From assembly GCA_963653425.1 (NCBI GenBank), contig CAVJWC010000002.1:186001-250000 (forward strand): a stretch of 64,000 bases of DNA. The letters run 5' to 3'. Of the stretch, positions 40,899 through 49,677 are shown piece after piece. This DNA is from UMGS692 sp963653425 (GTDB lineage Bacteria; Bacillota; Clostridia; Christensenellales; CAG-314). The notes under the pieces were generated by a model that ran no database searches, was not told the DNA's origin, and saw nothing but the letters and a program-made list of their open reading frames with translations. The number at the start of each line of letters is the position of its first letter. The stretch's first letter is position 1. Position numbers and translations under genes: made by a program.

Positions 40899-43580
40899 AT
40901 GACGAAATTTGTGTATCTTTTCAATGAAGGAAACGGCAAAATGCGCGAACTTCTCGGCGGCAAAGGAGCTAACCTTGCCGAAATGAAAAACTTGGGACTT
41001 CCCGTTCCCGACGGTTTTACCGTAACGACCGAAGCCTGCACCCGTTACTATAAAGACGGACAGACTATTTCCGAAGAAATCCGCAATCAGATTTTTGACG
41101 CACTTGCAATTACCGAGAAAAAGCTCGGCAAAAAGCTCGGCGACGTCAACAATCCTTTGCTTGTATCCGTAAGAAGCGGAGCAAGAGCTTCCATGCCCGG
41201 TATGATGGACACCGTTCTTAACCTCGGTCTTAACGACGAAACGGTTGAAAGTCTTGCTAAGCTCACCAACAATCCGAGATTTGCATACGACAGCTACAGA
41301 AGATTCATTCAGATGTTCTCCGACGTAGTTATGGAAGTAGAAAAATCCAACTTCGAAAAGATTATAGATAATCTTAAAGCAGAAAAGGGCGTTAAACTCG
41401 ACGTCGAACTGGACGCAGACGACTTCAAACGTCTCGTTCGCGAATTCAAAGCTTTCTATAAACAGTCCAAGAATGCGGACTTCCCGCAGGACGCAAACGT
41501 TCAGCTTATGGAAGCCGTTAAAGCCGTATTCAGATCCTGGGACAACCCCAGAGCTATCTATTACAGAAGAATGAACGACATTCCTTCCGATTGGGGTACC
41601 GCAGTCAACGTACAGGCTATGGTCTTCGGTAACATGGGCGAAACCTCCGGAACGGGCGTTGCTTTCACGAGAAACCCCTCCACGGGCGAAAAGGCAATCT
41701 ACGGCGAATATCTTATGAACGCTCAGGGCGAAGACGTCGTCGCAGGTATCAGAACTCCTTTCCACATCAGTCACCTCGCACAGCAGAATCCTGCCGTTTA
41801 CGCCGAATTCACCAAGATCTGCAAGATTCTCGAAGATCACTATCGCGATATGCAGGATATGGAATTCACCATCGAAAACGGTAAACTCTATATGCTTCAG
41901 ACCAGAAACGGTAAGAGAACGGCTGCCGCTGCTCTTAAGATCGCTATCGACCTCGTTAAAGAAGGTATGATCGACGAAAAAGAAGCGGTTCTCAGAATCG
42001 ATCCCAAACAGCTCGACGCTCTTCTTCATCCTCAGTTTGACGGCGAAGAACTCAAAAAAGCTCACGTCGTTGCAACCGGTCTTCCGGCAAGTCCGGGAGC
42101 TGCTTGCGGTCACTGCTATCTGACCGCCGCCAAAGCCGCAGAAAAACACGCTACGGGCGAAAAAGTTATCATCGTAAGACTCGAAACCAGCCCCGAAGAT
42201 ATCGAAGGTATGGCTGTTTCCGAAGGTGTTTTGACCGCAAGAGGCGGTATGACATCTCACGCAGCTGTAGTTGCAAGAGGTATGGGTACCTGTTGCGTTG
42301 CAGGTTGCCACGATCTTCAGGTATTCGAAGAAGAAGGTTACTTTATTCTTGCAGGTAAGACCTATCACGAAGGCGACGTCGTTTCTCTCGACGGTAGCAC
42401 CGGTAACATTTACGGTCAGGCAATCGCAACCAAACCCGCCGAAATCACGGGTGACTTCCAGGTTATCATGAATTGGGCTGACAAGTACAGAGCTTTGAAA
42501 GTCAGAACCAACGCTGATACTCCCAAGGACGCTAAACAGGCAGTTGCTTTCGGCGCAGAAGGTATCGGTCTTTGCAGAACCGAGCATATGTTCTTCGATA
42601 AGGACAGAATCATGGCTATGCGCGAAATGATCGTTTCTCAGACCGTTGAAGAAAGAAAGCACGCTCTCAATAAACTTCTTCCTATGCAGAGAAGCGACTT
42701 CGAAGGTATCTACAGAGCAATGGGCGGAAGACCCGTTACCATCAGATTCCTTGACCCGCCTCTTCACGAATTCCTTCCTCACACCGCAGAAGAAATCGAA
42801 ATTATCGCTAAGGAAATGAACATTTCCGTAGACAGACTTACCCAGACCGTTAACGCTCTGCACGAATTCAACCCCATGATGGGTCACAGAGGATGCAGAC
42901 TTTCCATAACCTATCCCGAAATCGCAGAAATGCAGACCAGAGCCGTTATGGAAGCGGCTATCAACGTAAGAAAGCAGGACGGTCTCGATATCGTTCCCGA
43001 AATCATGATCCCGCTCGTAGGCGAAGTTAAGGAACTCGAATACGTTAAGAGATACGTAGACGCTACCGCAAAGCAGGTTATGGCTGAACAGGGTATGGAA
43101 ATTCCTTACATGGTAGGCACCATGATCGAAATCCCGAGAGCTGCTCTTACCGCAGACGAAATCGCAGGCGTAGCCGAATTCTTCAGCTTCGGCACCAACG
43201 ACCTCACTCAGATGACTTTCGGCTTCTCCCGTGACGACGCAGGCAAGTTCCTCGACGATTACTACAAGAAGAAGATCTTCGAAAGCGATCCGTTCGCAAG
43301 ACTTGACCAGAAGGGCGTCGGCAAACTCGTTGAAATGGCTGCTAAACTCGGCAGACTGACAAGACCCGACATCAAACTCGGTATCTGCGGCGAACACGGC
43401 GGCGATCCCAGCAGCGTAGAATTCTGCCACGACGTAGGTCTGAACTACGTAAGCTGTTCTCCCTTCAGAGTACCCATCGCAAGACTTGCAGCAGCTCAGG
43501 CTAACCTTAAAAACCCCAGAGAATTCAAGGACAAGGTCGATAAGGGCATCAAGAACGTTCTGAACTTCATCAAAAAATAA
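40899..43580 (+). CDS. ppdK: Pyruvate, phosphate dikinase
   Basis: 893 residues, full length. The N-terminal ATP-grasp domain (GGKGANLAEMKNLGLPVPDGFT; VRSGARASMPGMMDTVLNLG) is followed by the phospho-His domain with catalytic His in GGMTSHAAVVARGMGTCC (near 452) and the C-terminal PEP/pyruvate barrel with GTNDLTQMTFG, ending in the catalytic Cys of NYVSCSPFRVP (near 850). It interconverts pyruvate, ATP and Pi with PEP, AMP and PPi; in anaerobes it often replaces or reverses pyruvate kinase. AAAAGGAG precedes the ATG. It is monocistronic, with strongly biased codons. Confidence 0.97.
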   Translation: MTKFVYLFNEGNGKMRELLGGKGANLAEMKNLGLPVPDGFTVTTEACTRYYKDGQTISEEIRNQIFDALAITEKKLGKKLGDVNNPLLVSVRSGARASMPGMMDTVLNLGLNDETVESLAKLTNNPRFAYDSYRRFIQMFSDVVMEVEKSNFEKIIDNLKAEKGVKLDVELDADDFKRLVREFKAFYKQSKNADFPQDANVQLMEAVKAVFRSWDNPRAIYYRRMNDIPSDWGTAVNVQAMVFGNMGETSGTGVAFTRNPSTGEKAIYGEYLMNAQGEDVVAGIRTPFHISHLAQQNPAVYAEFTKICKILEDHYRDMQDMEFTIENGKLYMLQTRNGKRTAAAALKIAIDLVKEGMIDEKEAVLRIDPKQLDALLHPQFDGEELKKAHVVATGLPASPGAACGHCYLTAAKAAEKHATGEKVIIVRLETSPEDIEGMAVSEGVLTARGGMTSHAAVVARGMGTCCVAGCHDLQVFEEEGYFILAGKTYHEGDVVSLDGSTGNIYGQAIATKPAEITGDFQVIMNWADKYRALKVRTNADTPKDAKQAVAFGAEGIGLCRTEHMFFDKDRIMAMREMIVSQTVEERKHALNKLLPMQRSDFEGIYRAMGGRPVTIRFLDPPLHEFLPHTAEEIEIIAKEMNISVDRLTQTVNALHEFNPMMGHRGCRLSITYPEIAEMQTRAVMEAAINVRKQDGLDIVPEIMIPLVGEVKELEYVKRYVDATAKQVMAEQGMEIPYMVGTMIEIPRAALTADEIAGVAEFFSFGTNDLTQMTFGFSRDDAGKFLDDYYKKKIFESDPFARLDQKGVGKLVEMAAKLGRLTRPDIKLGICGEHGGDPSSVEFCHDVGLNYVSCSPFRVPIARLAAAQANLKNPREFKDKVDKGIKNVLNFIKK

Positions 43581-43596
43581 AGCGCGATAAGATAAG

Positions 43597-43815
43597 CAAG
43601 TCAAGCTCAAAAGCTCAGACTTCAAGACTTAACGCAACGTAAAGCCTACAAGCTAAGAGTCAAGCCTCAACAAGGCTCAAAGCCGACGTGAACTTAAATG
43701 CTTAACTTGAAAGCCTGAAACGAAAGCTTAAAAGGCTCAACGTAGCGTATTCGGTAAGCTAAGCTTCAAAGCTTAAAACGGCGTAATTTTGGTAAGTTAA
43801 GTCTCTTAGAGCTTA
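43597..43815. repeat. Low-complexity run of AAGCTCAA/AGCTTAA words after ppdK
   Basis: About 220 bp in which variants of AAGCTYAA, AAGCCT and ACTTAA recur more than a dozen times at irregular spacing. The plus strand is rich in A and poor in T in the first half. No coding frame or single period. Confidence 0.5.
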
Positions 43816-43845
43816 ACAAAGCAAACTTATTATCCAAAAACAATA

Positions 43846-43886
43846 AAAAGCAGTCATTCTTCCATAGAATCGACTGCTTTTTTTTG
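43846..43886 (+). terminator. Terminator, probably of ppdK
   Basis: Stem AGCAGTC-ATTCT/AGAAT-c-GACTGCT with one bulge, preceded by an A run and followed by T8. It lies about 270 nt after the ppdK stop. Confidence 0.8.
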
Positions 43887-44312
43887 ATTTGCACCGAATT
43901 TAATCGTAGCGCGAGGGTAATCTTTTTTGGTTTAAGAGGTGTTGACTTAATTTATTTTTTAGCGCTCTTATTTTAATAAGCGTTTGCCTTGTTTGTATTG
44001 AAATGTAATGCTTGTTTTTTATAGAACAAACGCAGGTTTTGTAGAATAAATGAGCTTTGTGCAGAGAGAATACCTTTGCTATCGCTTCCGTCCCCAATAC
44101 AACACGCCCGATTTTTCCCAATCAGCCTTTTTATCCTCAGAAATCAATCATTCAGAGATAAAAACAATGACTTTCATAAATTGAGAGTAAAGGTAAGGCG
44201 ACAGGTTTTGCAGGGTGTGAGAAATTGCAATGTGCGAACTTAACAAATTGAAAGAAAAGGCTTTTTACGCCTTATTTTTGCTTTGAAGTCCGGAAGGCGT
44301 TACGCTTATCCC
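43887..44312. other. AT-rich stretch, no gene seen
   Basis: A 73-codon minus-strand frame (43900-44121) has no ribosome-binding site or recognisable family and is not called. A weak hairpin AAGGC/GCCTT with T-rich flank lies near 44254-44277. The composition is AT-richer than the neighbouring genes, consistent with accessory DNA. Confidence 0.5.
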
Positions 44313-44341
44313 TTGACTTAAACCGGGAAATGTGTTATAAA
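44313..44341 (+). promoter_or_regulatory. Promoter-like pair upstream of a broken gene
   Basis: TTGACT (44313-44318), 17-bp spacer, TATAAA (44336-44341). It lies 185 nt upstream of the interrupted frame at 44526. Confidence 0.6.
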
Positions 44342-44525
44342 GAATATACGGGTTAGCGTATACGAATCGGAAATGATACGCGAGTTAAAATTGCGAATTG
44401 AAAGTATAGTTATCCCATCGTTTAATAAGCCTCATTACCGTCGTTGAGGCAATCAGGGTAATAAAAAGCAAAGGCGAAGTCGTTATAAAACAGAAATTGC
44501 TTATTATAATTGAGGGACAGAGGAA

Positions 44526-44867
44526 ATGAAAAAGAGCGAAGCGTTTGAATATTTGAAAAACAGCGGAATAGACCACTAAATTATTGAAAACTACTTGTTT
44601 GAAAGCAGGCTTTCCGAGTCTTTCGATCAGTCAAATAAAGGAAAGCCTTGGACTGACGAGGAATTAAAAGTTGTATCGTCTTTTACTCCCACAAAACAAA
44701 ACTGCCTTCTTTTGGCAAAAGCCTTCAAACACGGTTACTAGAGCATTGAGCAGATTTTCAGGTGGGCAACTACCGATATGAAGAAAATCAACGAGTCGGA
44801 ACGCAAAGACGACGCCTTCGTACAACAAATAAAACGAATTTATAAAGAGATGGGATGGCGTGCATAA
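44526..44867 (+). pseudogene. Small Myb/SANT-like gene interrupted by two in-frame stops
   Basis: From ATG 44526, preceded by AGAGG, one frame of 113 codons reads well as protein but contains TAA at 44577-44579 and TAG at 44739-44741 before its end at 44865. Between and after the stops the sequence stays protein-like: KGKPWTDEELKVV (like the start of a SANT/Myb-type helix-turn-helix), FKHGY, SIEQIFRWAT, and a charged C-terminal helix ending IYKEMGWRA. A further short frame, ITQREFNERADRLKRR, follows at once (about 44868-44930). All three stop codons terminate other genes here, so read-through is unlikely and decay is favoured. It may be a remnant of a phage or mobile element. Confidence 0.6.
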
Positions 44868-45015
44868 CGCAAAGAGAGTTTAATGAACGGGCCGATAGGT
44901 TAAAACGACGGGCTGTATCGTTGGGTATAAGGTAAAAAAGTCAAATAGCGATTACGAGTAACGCATAAAAACAACGAAAATTTAATAAACATTATGAGTC
45001 ACGGAGGAATTTTAT

Positions 45016-46131
45016 ATGTTTGAAAAGGTACTTAAGAATTTCGGGTTCGGTTGCATGAGGTTGCCTATGGAGGGCGACAAGGTCGATTACGCGCAGTTTT
45101 GCAAAATGGTCGATACTTTTCTGGAAAACGGATTCAACTACTTCGACACGGCGCACGGATATATTGACGGCAAGAGCGAAACGGCTATCCGCGATTGTCT
45201 TTCGGCGCGTTATCCGAGAGAAAAATTCGTTCTGACCAACAAACTTACGGGCAACTGTTTCAAAACGGAAGAGGAAGTCCGTCCGTTTTTTGAAAGTCAG
45301 CTGAAGCTTTGCGGGGTGGAATACTTCGACTTTTATCTTATGCACGCTCAGTCCAAGGACAAGTTCGAACACTTCAAACGTTGCCGAGCTTACGAACAGG
45401 CGTTGGAGTTCAAAAAGGAAGGCAAGATAAAGCATTTCGGTATTTCTTTCCACGACACGGCGGAAGTCCTCGAAGAGATTCTCAAAGAGTATCCGCAAAT
45501 CGAAGTCGTTCAGATTCAGCTTAATTATATGGACTACGAAGACACTGCCGTTCAATCTCACAGATGCCTCGACGTTTGCAACAAGTACGGCAAGCCCGTT
45601 GTGGTTATGGAACCCGTAAAAGGAGGCAACCTCGCTAACCTTCCCGAGGACGCTCAGGTTTATATCGACGAACTTCACGGAGGAAGTCCCGCAAGTTACG
45701 CCATTCGTTTCGCCGCAGGCTGTAAAGGCGTATATATGGTTCTTTCGGGAATGAGCAGTCTTGCCCAGATGGAAGACAATCTGTCTTTTATGCGCGATTT
45801 CAAGCCCCTTGACGATAAGGAAATGCAAGCCGTGGAGAACGTCCGCAACGTTTTTCTTTCCAAGAAACTCATTCCCTGTACTGCGTGCAGATATTGTACG
45901 GCGGGTTGCCCCAAACACATTTCCATTCCCGATCTGTTCTCGTGTATGAACACCAAAAACACCTACCACAATTGGAACGCGGACTACTACTATAACGAAG
46001 TGTACACCAAAAACCACGGCAAAGCTTCCGATTGCATAAAGTGCGGAAAATGCGAAGAAATCTGTCCGCAACACCTTCATATAAGAAACCTTCTCGAAGA
46101 CGTCGCAAAAGCCTTTGAGGAAAAGGAATAA
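45016..46131 (+). CDS. Aldo/keto reductase with C-terminal 4Fe-4S domain
   Basis: 371 residues. The AKR barrel (GFGCMRLPM; NYFDTAHGY with catalytic Asp/Tyr; KHFGISFHD; QIQLNYMD) fills residues 1-~280. A C-terminal ferredoxin-like part has CTACRYCTAGCP and CIKCGKCEEICP, enough for two [4Fe-4S] clusters. Such oxidoreductases are widespread in anaerobes; the natural substrate and the electron partner are unknown. GGAGG precedes the ATG. It stands alone downstream of the broken gene. Confidence 0.92.
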   Translation: MFEKVLKNFGFGCMRLPMEGDKVDYAQFCKMVDTFLENGFNYFDTAHGYIDGKSETAIRDCLSARYPREKFVLTNKLTGNCFKTEEEVRPFFESQLKLCGVEYFDFYLMHAQSKDKFEHFKRCRAYEQALEFKKEGKIKHFGISFHDTAEVLEEILKEYPQIEVVQIQLNYMDYEDTAVQSHRCLDVCNKYGKPVVVMEPVKGGNLANLPEDAQVYIDELHGGSPASYAIRFAAGCKGVYMVLSGMSSLAQMEDNLSFMRDFKPLDDKEMQAVENVRNVFLSKKLIPCTACRYCTAGCPKHISIPDLFSCMNTKNTYHNWNADYYYNEVYTKNHGKASDCIKCGKCEEICPQHLHIRNLLEDVAKAFEEKE

Positions 46132-46251
46132 TCGAAACGACCTTTAAGACAAAAGGAAAACGAATTTCAGACGTTAAAAAATAACTAATCCGTAATACAA
46201 AGGACGAACTGTCTTTTATATTAAAAAAAGAAAAATAGAGAGAAAACGCAG

Positions 46252-47022
46252 ATGAAGAAACAAACCAAAGTGATTGCGCTGTTTATTTTAGTCTTGGCTT
46301 GTATGCCGGCTTTAATCGGTTGCATTCCCAATAATCCCGATCCTACAGTCCCGGACGAAAGCAAGGAAACAGAAGCTAACTTTACGTTGGTACTTAACTC
46401 TGACGGCAATTCCTATACTATTAAAAAATACACAGGCAGTAAAACGGAAGTCACAGTGCCGAAGACCTATAAGAATTTGCCAGTAACGGCTGTCGGCAAC
46501 GGTGCGTTTTATAATTGCGACAGTTTAACGAGCGTAATTATACCCGACAGCGTAATTTCTATAGGCAGTCAGGCGTTCTACGTTTGCAGTAATTTAACGA
46601 GCGTAACGATGGGCAGTAGCGTAACTGCTATCGGAGAAGGCGCATTCGCCGGTTGTCGTAGTTTAACGGGGCTAACTATCCCCGATAGCGTAACGACTAT
46701 AAGCGACAGCATGTTTGTGGGTTGTACCGGTTTAACGAGCGTAACTTTCGGCGAAAGCGTAACGACTATAGGTCCCCTCGCGTTTTACGGTTGCACGGGT
46801 TTAACGGAGATAATCATTCCCGACGGCGTAACGACTATCGGAAAGGAAGCGTTCTCTTATTGCACCGGTTTAACGAGCGTAACCTTTGAAAATCCGAACG
46901 GATGGTACGTAACAAAAAAATCGTTTGCTACAAGCGGTACAGACTTGGATCTCACCGATCCTGCCAAAAACGCAGAGTATTTAACGGCTACTTACAGCGA
47001 ATACTATTGGAAAAGAAAATAA
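46252..47022 (+). CDS. BspA-like leucine-rich-repeat lipoprotein
   Basis: 256 residues. Lipoprotein signal with lipobox ALIGC (Cys ~24), then a Pro/Asp/Glu linker and about five LRR_5 repeats of 23 residues (ITSIGxxAFxxCxxLTSVxIPxS pattern). The repetition is also visible in the DNA as a 69-bp period with GTTTAACGAGCGTAAC-like words, so recombination could change the copy number. BspA-type proteins bind host or microbial surfaces. The unit ends with a short non-repeat cap. The SD is weak (GAGAGAAAA). It is the second LRR_5 lipoprotein in the window, after 18524. Confidence 0.88.
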   Translation: MKKQTKVIALFILVLACMPALIGCIPNNPDPTVPDESKETEANFTLVLNSDGNSYTIKKYTGSKTEVTVPKTYKNLPVTAVGNGAFYNCDSLTSVIIPDSVISIGSQAFYVCSNLTSVTMGSSVTAIGEGAFAGCRSLTGLTIPDSVTTISDSMFVGCTGLTSVTFGESVTTIGPLAFYGCTGLTEIIIPDGVTTIGKEAFSYCTGLTSVTFENPNGWYVTKKSFATSGTDLDLTDPAKNAEYLTATYSEYYWKRK

Positions 47023-47592
47023 TTTCATAGGTTAAAGCGCAGCCAATCGCTGAACTGAAAAATATACTGAAAATTTCTCTGTAAAAAAACCGAAAACCGC
47101 TTGACTTTCAGGTAAAAACGGGCTACTATATAAGTATAGTTTTATCGATTCAGGTTTTTACACTCTTTAGTTTTTTTCGATGTTTTTGTGATTTCAGGCG
47201 CAGCGGTATTAAAAGCGTCTTCCCTTTGTATTTACGATTGAAAACCTAAGCATACTACGACAAATATAAAAGTTTTCGTTTTCGTAATAAAAGTTGCTCC
47301 CCTATGGGGAGCAACTTTTGTATGCGGAAAGTAAGGTGAATTCAACGCGTATATAATTCCGATGTAATGTAAATAAAAGCCTTCAGCGACCCGAAAACGC
47401 TTTTCATTACAAAAATATAGTTTCAAAAAACGAAAATTTCGATAAGAAACGAGAAAGCCTTGATTTAATCGTTACGGTATGTTATACTAAAATTATTCTG
47501 TGTTATGTGCTTTTTCTTCCTCCCCCTAATATTCCACGGTAATAAATCATTATTCTCCTCTTCGATTCATTACCCGTCACCCGGCAAAGATT
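47023..47592. other. Gene-free stretch with promoter-like sites and a strong hairpin
   Basis: No credible gene. On the plus strand TTGACT (47102)-17-TACTAT and TTGATT (47461)-17-TATACT both look like promoters, yet neither is followed by a plus-strand gene: the first meets the hairpin at 47289, the second meets the 3' end of the minus-strand merR gene. Unannotated short RNAs are possible. Confidence 0.45.
47289..47319. terminator. Near-symmetrical 14-bp hairpin, bidirectional terminator or short repeat
   Basis: Perfect arms AAAAGTTGCTCCCC and GGGGAGCAACTTTT around a TAT loop. With A4 before and T4 after it can end transcripts from either side, but no gene points at it closely. It resembles small mobile hairpins found dispersed in gut Firmicutes. 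Confidence 0.6.
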
Positions 47593-48060
47593 TTATTCTT
47601 CTTCTGAATTATTCGGCAAGGTTTGCAGTTCCTGTCTGATTTTACGGAACCGCTCCGGCACCTCGGAAAGTTTCATATTTTTCGGTGTTTCGACGGTGCC
47701 TGCCTGCTTTGCCGTTTCGTAGTACCAGCACTTATAGTCCACCATTTCCATAGTGTGTTGCAATTCCGCCATCTGCTCTTTCAAAACTTCCCGTTGACGG
47801 CGGAACATGGAAAGCCTCATGTCGATCGTTTCGTTGCCTTGCAGAGCCATTTCAATATATTGCCGGATGCCACTGATGGACATTCCGGCTTTTTTCATGC
47901 AACCGATGACCTGAAGCCATTCGAAATCGCTCTCCCGAAACATACGGATACCGCCCGAAGAACGTTCCACAAAGGGCAGAAGTCCCTCCTTGTCGTAGTA
48001 GCGCAGTGTAGACGCCGTTATGCCCAGCAGATTTGCCATTTCTCCAACCGTGTAAACCAT
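47593..48060 (-). CDS. MerR-family transcriptional regulator of the redox cassette
   Basis: 155 residues from the minus-strand ATG at 48058-48060, with CGGAGG upstream; starts further out would run into the operator. N-terminal winged helix: YTVGEMANLLGITASTLRYYDKEGLLPF, then RMFRESDFEWLQVIGCMKKAGMSI. A long coiled-coil helix (about 80-115) and a short effector tail with CWYYETAKQAGT follow. This is the subgroup that controls aldo/keto reductase-flavodoxin cassettes. It is divergent from that cassette, and the 19-bp-spacer promoter with an 18-bp palindrome lies between them. The inducer is unknown, perhaps an electrophile or oxidant. Confidence 0.9.
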   Translation of the reverse strand: MVYTVGEMANLLGITASTLRYYDKEGLLPFVERSSGGIRMFRESDFEWLQVIGCMKKAGMSISGIRQYIEMALQGNETIDMRLSMFRRQREVLKEQMAELQHTMEMVDYKCWYYETAKQAGTVETPKNMKLSEVPERFRKIRQELQTLPNNSEEE

Positions 48061-48092
48061 AAAAATTCCTCCGGAAATTTTTCGAAATTCGC

Positions 48093-48123
48093 TTGACTTA
48101 AAGTTAACTTTAAGTTGTATACT
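48093..48123 (+). promoter_or_regulatory. MerR-type promoter and operator for the redox cassette
   Basis: TTGACT (48093-48098), a 19-bp spacer and TATACT (48118-48123). The spacer is filled by the perfect 18-bp palindrome CTTAAAGTTAACTTTAAG (48097-48114). Over-long spacers with central dyads are the hallmark of MerR-activated promoters, where the regulator untwists the DNA. All other confident vegetative promoters in this window have 17 bp. Confidence 0.92.
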
Positions 48124-48191
48124 ATACGCGAAGTTCAGGAACAGTATACTTCGGAAGAAAAAATTTGTCAACAGCGTGGAGGGAATCGGGA

Positions 48192-48872
48192 ATGAACAGA
48201 CCTTATATCATATGTCACATGATGACTTCTGTGGACGGGCGCATCGATTGCGCTATGACCGAGCAATTGCCGGGAGTAGAGGAGTATTACGATACGCTCG
48301 AAGCGCTTTCCGCACCCAACAGGGTGAGCGGGCGTGTAACCGCGCAGTCGGAGCTTGCGCGCCAAGGAACGTTTAGTAGCGCCAAGTCAACCCCGCTCGG
48401 TAAGGAAGGATTTTCCAAAGCGGCAGAGGCGACAGGCTACGAGATAGTGACGGACACGAACGGCACGTTGCTCTGGGACGGGATTACGGAGAACGAACGT
48501 CCGCTTCTGATTCTGACGTCGGAGCGCGTCAGCCGAGAATACCTTGCCTATCTGGACGAAAACCGCATTTCGTGGATTGCCTGCGGAAAGGAACGTATCG
48601 ATCTGTGTCGTTCCTGCGAACTGCTTGCCACGGAGTTCGGTGTGGAACGTATGGCTGTCGTCGGCGGAGGACGCATCAACGCGGGCTTTCTGTCGGCGGA
48701 ATTGCTTGACGAAATCAGTATTCTCATAGGCGCGGGTATCGACGGACGTGGCGGTATGAGCGCCGTGTTTGACGGTCTGCCGACGGAACGCAGAGTTACG
48801 CCCCTTCGCCTGAAAAGCGTACGGCAGTACGACAGCGGGGCGGTATGGCTACGCTATGCCGTGGAACGATAA
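48192..48872 (+). CDS. RibD C-terminal-type (dihydrofolate-reductase-fold) reductase
   Basis: 226 residues from ATG 48192 (GGAGGG upstream); the in-frame ATG-less extension to 48165 is unlikely. It has the RibD_C fold: PYIICHMMTSVDGRI at the N-terminus, PLLILTSERVS, VERMAVVGGGRINAGFLSAELLDEI and a VTPLRLKSV end. It lacks the deaminase half of RibD, so it is a stand-alone NADPH-dependent reductase of unknown substrate rather than a riboflavin enzyme. First gene of the MerR-controlled cassette. Codon choice (CGC, CTG, GAG) differs from the AGA/CTT-rich neighbours. Confidence 0.87.
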   Translation: MNRPYIICHMMTSVDGRIDCAMTEQLPGVEEYYDTLEALSAPNRVSGRVTAQSELARQGTFSSAKSTPLGKEGFSKAAEATGYEIVTDTNGTLLWDGITENERPLLILTSERVSREYLAYLDENRISWIACGKERIDLCRSCELLATEFGVERMAVVGGGRINAGFLSAELLDEISILIGAGIDGRGGMSAVFDGLPTERRVTPLRLKSVRQYDSGAVWLRYAVER

Positions 48873-48893
48873 TTCACCGCAGGAGGTTACATT

Positions 48894-49325
48894 ATGAAGT
48901 ACGAAAACAAAGAATTATTCGAGAAAATCAACGTATTCGGCGAGGGAAGTGCAAATACCGCTTACGCAGAGTATTTTACGGGGGGTTCTTTTCTGAATCC
49001 GCTGACCGATCCGAAGAGCGGACTATTTGTCGCTAACGTTACCTTTGAGCCGAGTTGCCGGAATAACTGGCATATTCACCGCGCAACGAAGGGTGGCGGA
49101 CAACTTCTGCTTTGTACGGCAGGCGAAGGCTGGTATCAGGAGGAAGGCAAGACAGCCGTCAGTCTGCAAGAGGGAAGCGTGATTATGATTCCCGCCAACG
49201 TCAAACACTGGCACGGAGCGAAAAAGGACAGCTGGTTCAGCCATATCGCCGTGGAGATCCCGGGTGAGAATTGCCGTAACGAGTGGTGCGAACCCGTTTC
49301 CGAAGAAGAATACGCAAAGCTGTAA
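48894..49325 (+). CDS. Cupin-domain protein of the redox cassette
   Basis: 143 residues. A single cupin barrel: NNWHIHRATKGGGQLLLCTAGEGWYQEEGK (metal-binding His and Glu) and VKHWHGAKKDSWFSHIAVE (last His). Small cupins of this kind accompany carboxymuconolactone-decarboxylase-like proteins and probably act as dioxygenase- or isomerase-like enzymes, or as detoxifiers. GGAGG precedes the ATG, 21 nt after the reductase gene. Confidence 0.9.
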   Translation: MKYENKELFEKINVFGEGSANTAYAEYFTGGSFLNPLTDPKSGLFVANVTFEPSCRNNWHIHRATKGGGQLLLCTAGEGWYQEEGKTAVSLQEGSVIMIPANVKHWHGAKKDSWFSHIAVEIPGENCRNEWCEPVSEEEYAKL

Positions 49326-49341
49326 AGGGAGGATATGAAAA

Positions 49342-49677
49342 ATGGCAGTAAAGCAGACGGCTGGCAGAGATTCTCTTGGCAAATTCGCGCCGAAATTCGC
49401 TGAACTGAACGACGACGTGCTGTTCGGTGAGGTTTGGAGCAGGGAGGACAAGCTCTCACTCCGCGACCGTTCGCTTGTAACGGTGGTCGCGTTGATGGCG
49501 CAGGGGTTGACGGACGAGAGTTTCCGCTACCACCTGACGACGGCGAAGAAAAACGGCATCACAAGGGATGAGATCGCGGAGATCGTGACTCACGCAGCCT
49601 TCTATTGCGGCTGGCCGAAAGCGTGGGCGGTGTTCCGCATGGCAAAAGAAATCTGGAATGAGGAGGACGAAAAATGA
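49342..49677 (+). CDS. Carboxymuconolactone decarboxylase-family protein (AhpD-like)
   Basis: 111 residues. All-helical CMD domain: KLSLRDRSLVTVVALMAQGL, then FRYHLTTAKKNGITRDEIAEIVTHAAFYCGWPKAWAVF. The conserved His near the C-terminal helix is present, but the Cys-x2-Cys of AhpD is replaced (THAAFYC keeps one Cys), so peroxidase-type thiol chemistry is doubtful. It overlaps the next gene by 4 nt (ATGA). Confidence 0.9.
   Translation: MAVKQTAGRDSLGKFAPKFAELNDDVLFGEVWSREDKLSLRDRSLVTVVALMAQGLTDESFRYHLTTAKKNGITRDEIAEIVTHAAFYCGWPKAWAVFRMAKEIWNEEDEK

Noticed and set aside
40863..43625. A 920-codon minus-strand frame covering ppdK
   Set aside because: The same effect of strong codon bias in a highly expressed gene; no start signal, and the translation resembles no protein.
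43900..44121. A 73-codon minus-strand frame in the AT-rich gap after ppdK
   Set aside because: No ribosome-binding site, promoter or recognisable motif; AT-rich DNA gives such frames by chance.
44526..44867. Stop-codon recoding (TAA/TAG read as amino acids)
   Set aside because: TAA, TAG and TGA all end well-identified genes in the window, so the two stops are better explained by gene decay.
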